Assembly: GCA_964648365.1 (NCBI GenBank)
Contig: CAZYLK010000208.1
Coordinates: 1 to 9,757, forward strand
Direction: 5' to 3'
DNA from: SURF-32 sp964648365
GTDB taxonomy: Bacteria > Planctomycetota > Phycisphaerae > UBA1845
Length of the DNA: 9,757 nt
The position numbers and the translations under genes are program-made. Positions 7,290-9,757 of the stretch are shown piece by piece; position 1 is the stretch's first letter, and each line of letters starts with the position of its first letter. Below the pieces are notes generated by a model. That model did not search any database, was not told where the DNA came from, and saw only the letters and a list, made by a program, of their open reading frames with translations.

Positions 7290-7888
7290 GCCCCGAGCAC
7301 TTCGCAGCCTTCAAAATGGCGGGGGAAACCGACGATCGTGGCACCGCTTTCGATCAGGGCCGGCCAGGCGTGATACCACGGCGTGCGCAACAGATCGGCG
7401 CCGGTCGGCAGCGGCCCGGCGATCAGCGTGAGGCGGACAAGCTCCAGGTCGATCTCCGTATCGGCGACGATGCTGGCGAAGGCGGTTGGTTCGTAAGCCA
7501 CCGCCGCGTGCCCCGTCGTGTAGCCCCGCCCGCCCGGGTAATCGACCGGTGCGACGAAGTACGCCAGGCCCAGATCGTTCCATTCGTCGACGTGGCGCAG
7601 CAGCGGCAGGAGGCCGTCCGATTCGAACGGCCCTTCCGCCTGAATGATCGCGCGATCGTGCCGCTCGACAAAGGGGTGGATAACTTCCGCCGCAACGGCC
7701 CGCCATTGGCGTTCGTACTCGTCGCATTCGTCAAGTGAATGCTTGCCCGGCGGACATGTGGAGACCTTCAAGACCTCGCTGCCATCGCCGCCAGGCGTCC
7801 CGCCGGTGACGAGCGCAGCCGGGCGGGGCAGCCCTGCGAAGACGCTGCCGGCGTACGGGACGCGGCGTGTGAACAATCCGGGGTGCAT
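7259..7888 (-). CDS. Uncharacterised protein, C-terminus provided by a repeat element
   Basis: The ATG at 7888 gives 209 residues. The frame continues upstream, but only as a shadow of the gene at 7903-8313, so 7888 is chosen; a weak TGGAA precedes it. The N-terminal 40 residues are Gly/Pro-rich. The body (about 45-195) looks like a soluble folded protein with segments AEVIHPFVERHDRAII, HVDEWNDLGLAYFVAPVDYPG, TEIDLELVRLTLIAGPLP and TPWYHAWPALIESGATIVGFP. No signal peptide or membrane segment is seen. I do not recognise the family. The last residues EKVSGCVSG and the TGA are encoded by the palindromic element at 7159-7289, so the original end may have been lost or replaced. It starts 14 nt after the stop of the membrane protein gene at 7903-8313, which suggests co-transcription. 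Confidence 0.7.
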   Translation of the reverse strand: MHPGLFTRRVPYAGSVFAGLPRPAALVTGGTPGGDGSEVLKVSTCPPGKHSLDECDEYERQWRAVAAEVIHPFVERHDRAIIQAEGPFESDGLLPLLRHVDEWNDLGLAYFVAPVDYPGGRGYTTGHAAVAYEPTAFASIVADTEIDLELVRLTLIAGPLPTGADLLRTPWYHAWPALIESGATIVGFPRHFEGCEVLGAEKVSGCVSG

Positions 7889-7902
7889 TGATTTCCAGTT
7901 TC

Positions 7903-8313
7903 TTAGCTGTCTGAAGCCATCCGGATTGCCCGCAGGGTTGACCAGGTGGCGCGAAGCAGCACGAGTATGGTCAGAATCTGAACAGCGACAAGCAGTGGGG
8001 TGCCGTAATACGCCACCAGTAGCGCAAAGGCCACGCCGACGACCGCGGACAGATTGAAAAACAAGAGCACGCAGATCGCCAGCAACAAACGGCGACCTTG
8101 CCGCACGCGGGCGCCCAGCCAGGCCAGAAACACGATCGAAGCGACACCGAGAATGCCGCCGACAATATAGTCGCTCGTAGGATTGATCTCGTACGGTACC
8201 GTGAAGGCGGCGGTCACAAAGTGCGCCCCCTGCATGACCGCCAGCGCGAGGATCCACGATCCCGCCGCGTGCGACAAGTCTCTACCGCAAGATGCTTCTG
8301 ACTCGGTGTTCAT
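7903..8313 (-). CDS. Small four-helix membrane protein, paralogue of the gene at the right edge
   Basis: The protein has 136 residues, an ATG start and a TAA stop, with no Shine-Dalgarno site. Four hydrophobic segments lie at about 18-39, 48-70, 76-103 and 105-128, with a basic loop (ARVRQGRRLL) between the second and third. It is clearly related to the gene at 9348-9757: both share AAG-x-WI, VM-x3-H-x-VTA, a WLG-x2-VR-x-G-x2-LL block and YYGT-x-LL-x-AVQ. The family is not one I can name. Its place 95 nt after the zinc-ribbon membrane protein gene and 14 nt before the gene at 7259-7888 suggests an operon. Confidence 0.8.
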   Translation of the reverse strand: MNTESEASCGRDLSHAAGSWILALAVMQGAHFVTAAFTVPYEINPTSDYIVGGILGVASIVFLAWLGARVRQGRRLLLAICVLLFFNLSAVVGVAFALLVAYYGTPLLVAVQILTILVLLRATWSTLRAIRMASDS

Positions 8314-8408
8314 TGATGCGTTTGATTCGAACCGCCTCGCGCCAGGCTCGCTCAGGGCGATTGAGACCGCTTGTACTCACGGGTGGCAAAGCCCTGTCGA
8401 GATGATGA

Positions 8409-9191
8409 TCAGCACGGTGCATCCGTGTTTACAGCTTCTACGGCAGAAACCTTCGCTGCCCCGTTCTCCGCCGTCGTTCGATCAAACGCCGTGCCGCATT
8501 CCGGGCAGCGCGGTTCGACCTGGCCGCGGAGGTCGTAGCCGCAGCGCACGCAGCAGCCGGCGGGGTAGACGGGCCACGATCGGCGCCGGACCCACACGGC
8601 CGCGCAGATCACGAGGCAACTGAGCGTCCACGTGAGCATGAAGCTGGCAACACTGGGCCAGAGGATATACTGCACCCAACTGCGGCGAAACTCCGGCGTC
8701 GCTAACAGTATCCGCACAAACCCGACCGACGCGGCGGCCGCCACGGCGACGAGCGTCACCAGCACGGCCGCGCGATATCGCAACAGTGGCCACGCGACGG
8801 CCGTCAGCCCGGCCAGGAAGACCAGCAACACCGCAAGCAGGCAGACGACGCGCGAAGCTGTCGTCTCCGGCGCGACCCCCCGCTCGATCAGCATCCACAT
8901 CAGGGGAAGCGCACCGCCCCATAGCCCCGCGGCCACCAGCCGGTGTCGCCGCAGATACGACCCGGCCCAGCCAAGCAGGCGCGACGCGGGCGACGGCTCA
9001 CGATCGCGGGCGTCGGGCGGCGCGTCTCGCACCATTGCTGCCGCATCAATCCCGCGGCGGGCAGCTTCGCGCTGAATGATCGGCAACGCTTCAGCGTCAT
9101 AGTCATCCGGCGTGCTCAGCGCCCGCGCGACAGCCGCTTCGGGCGCATCTCGCCACGCCTGCTCGAGCCGATGCAGGTGGCTCTCAGTCAC
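8409..9191 (-). CDS. Membrane protein with C-terminal zinc ribbon (CGYDLRG type)
   Basis: The protein has 260 residues and a GTG start that overlaps the stop of the preceding small gene by GTGA, a sign of translational coupling. Residues 1-65 are soluble and helical (EQAWRDAPEAAVARAL, EALPIIQREAARRGI). Hydrophobic segments lie at about 85-103, 111-135, 139-160 and 173-200. Residues 214-233 form a zinc ribbon, CVRCGYDLRG then RCPECG, with Cys214, Cys217, Cys229 and Cys232 as ligands. This ribbon type is common at the ends of planctomycete membrane proteins, but its role is not established. No enzyme motif is seen. It probably acts with the small coiled-coil protein and the four-helix membrane protein encoded just upstream. 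Confidence 0.82.
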   Translation of the reverse strand: MTESHLHRLEQAWRDAPEAAVARALSTPDDYDAEALPIIQREAARRGIDAAAMVRDAPPDARDREPSPASRLLGWAGSYLRRHRLVAAGLWGGALPLMWMLIERGVAPETTASRVVCLLAVLLVFLAGLTAVAWPLLRYRAAVLVTLVAVAAAASVGFVRILLATPEFRRSWVQYILWPSVASFMLTWTLSCLVICAAVWVRRRSWPVYPAGCCVRCGYDLRGQVEPRCPECGTAFDRTTAENGAAKVSAVEAVNTDAPC

Positions 9192-9361
9192 GGCTCCGTC
9201 CCGCCCGGAGGATCGTCAACCGGCATGACAGTCGGATCCATGCGCTCCCACCGCGCCAGGATGGGGTCGTAGCGGCGGGCCTGCTCTTCCCATTTGTCCA
9301 GCAGGGCGTCCAAGCGGGCGTTTTGCTCCTGTGCCTGTTTGAGGAGTTCATCCTGTCGCAC
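9188..9361 (-). CDS. Small coiled-coil protein (57 residues)
   Basis: Read from the GTG at 9361 this gives 57 residues ending in TGA at 9188. The sequence is strongly helical and charged (MRQDELLKQAQEQNARLDAL, then LDKWEEQARRYDPILARWER) with a Pro/Gly-rich tail (DDPPGGTEP). This looks like a short coiled coil. It overlaps the end of the upstream membrane protein gene by 14 nt and shares GTGA with the start of the gene at 8409-9191, so all three are probably translated in a coupled way. A competing frame with an ATGA overlap (ATG at 9351) gives an improbable composition rich in Trp, Arg, Thr and Pro and is rejected. The start is uncertain because no Shine-Dalgarno site is seen. Confidence 0.68.
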   Translation of the reverse strand: MRQDELLKQAQEQNARLDALLDKWEEQARRYDPILARWERMDPTVMPVDDPPGGTEP

Positions 9362-9757
9362 TCGCTGCCGGCTCGTCCGTGTATTGAGCCTTCAAGCTCG
9401 CGCGGACCGTCATGCACGTGGAGACCAGCAGCACAACGGCCGTGGCAGCCTGCACGGCAAGCAGAACTCCCGTGCCGTAGTACGTTCCCGCGAGGACGCC
9501 AACGAGCGCGATCAGCGCGCCGCAGACCATGAAGAGCATGACCCCTACGGCCACCAGGAGCGACTGCCCCCGGCGCACGCGAATGCCGAGCCAGAGCAGA
9601 CCTGCGGTCACGGCGATCCCCACGACGACGCACACGAGGATCACGCCAAGAGTCACATCATTCTCGGGCGATATGGTCAGCACGGCCGTTACCAGGTGCG
9701 TCGCATACATGACGCCCATCGCGATAATCCAGTTTCCCGCTGCGCGGGCGGCGGATG
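9348..9757 (-). CDS. Small four-helix membrane protein, 5' truncated by window edge
   Basis: The frame ends in TGA at 9348-9350 and remains open to the right edge. An ATG at 9719 exists, but upstream codons read AARAAGNWIIA, which matches SHAAGSWILA near the N-terminus of the paralogue at 7903-8313. The true start therefore lies beyond 9757. The visible part shows four hydrophobic segments with LLWLGIRVRRGQSLLVAVGV and AGTYYGTGVLLAVQ, and a polar tail (KAQYTDEPAASATG). Function is unknown. Its 3' end overlaps the start of the 57-residue coiled-coil gene by 14 nt, placing it first among the visible genes of this cluster. Confidence 0.78.
   Translation of the reverse strand, partial: SAARAAGNWIIAMGVMYATHLVTAVLTISPENDVTLGVILVCVVVGIAVTAGLLWLGIRVRRGQSLLVAVGVMLFMVCGALIALVGVLAGTYYGTGVLLAVQAATAVVLLVSTCMTVRASLKAQYTDEPAASATG

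Noticed and set aside
7889..8257. N-terminal extension of the 7259-7888 gene to 8257
   Set aside because: The extension is antisense-free but out of frame over the four-helix membrane protein gene, is Arg-rich, and has no family resemblance; the paralogue at the right edge confirms the other frame.
8324..8333. GGTTCGAATC on the - strand, resembling a tRNA T-loop
   Set aside because: The flanking bases do not form a T-stem, and no acceptor, D or anticodon arm can be built around it.
9184..9351. Frame starting at the ATG at 9351 with an ATGA overlap
   Set aside because: The overlap is attractive, but the product is rich in Trp, Arg, Thr and Pro and looks unnatural, while the GTG frame gives a coherent coiled coil with a GTGA overlap to the next gene.

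Overview
The window is GC-rich and looks like a fragment of a planctomycete, probably of the Phycisphaerae type. This rests on four kinds of evidence: a prepilin-type protein of the style these bacteria carry in large numbers, a C-terminal zinc ribbon with the CGYDLRG motif, short palindromes that translate as TGFQPV/TGYKPV when read through, and several genes without a clear Shine-Dalgarno site. A run of exactly 100 Ns shows that this is a scaffolded, probably metagenomic, assembly. No rRNA, tRNA, CRISPR, integrase or transposase gene was found.

Left part (1-2430, + strand): two collinear copies of a secreted or pseudopilin-like gene. The first is cut by the window edge. They align with a constant offset of 1537 nt and no indels over 276 codons, with about 88% protein identity. 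Each is followed by a strong intrinsic terminator built on the same GACCGACCGG-type stem.

Middle part (2472-5077, - strand): a likely operon read leftwards. It runs RNase HI (rnhA), then a Memo-family (AmmeMemoRadiSam system protein B) protein with an extra PqqD-like N-terminal region, then a small multi-pass membrane protein of unknown role. A 34-bp AT-rich hairpin sits exactly between the rnhA stop codon and the Memo ribosome-binding site.

Region 5078-5643 separates the divergent rnhA and chrA genes. It is filled with REP-like palindromes (CACCGGTT-loop-AACCGGTG) in two oppositely oriented arrays, and contains the N gap. The gap is flanked by an identical 55-nt sequence on both sides, which looks like an assembly artefact.

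5644-7158 (+): chrA, a two-domain chromate transporter with a Gly/Ala-rich linker that contains a 27-nt tandem repeat. Its stop codon abuts a palindromic element (7159-7289). That element also forms the 3' end of the converging - strand gene and probably acts as a two-way terminator.

Right part (7259-9757, - strand): five genes, none with a known function. Two are paralogous four-helix membrane proteins (7903-8313 and 9348 to beyond the right edge). Between them lie a 57-residue coiled-coil protein (9188-9361) and a membrane protein ending in a zinc ribbon (8409-9191), coupled by overlapping start and stop codons. Downstream is an uncharacterised soluble protein (7259-7888). Tight spacing suggests one or two transcription units.
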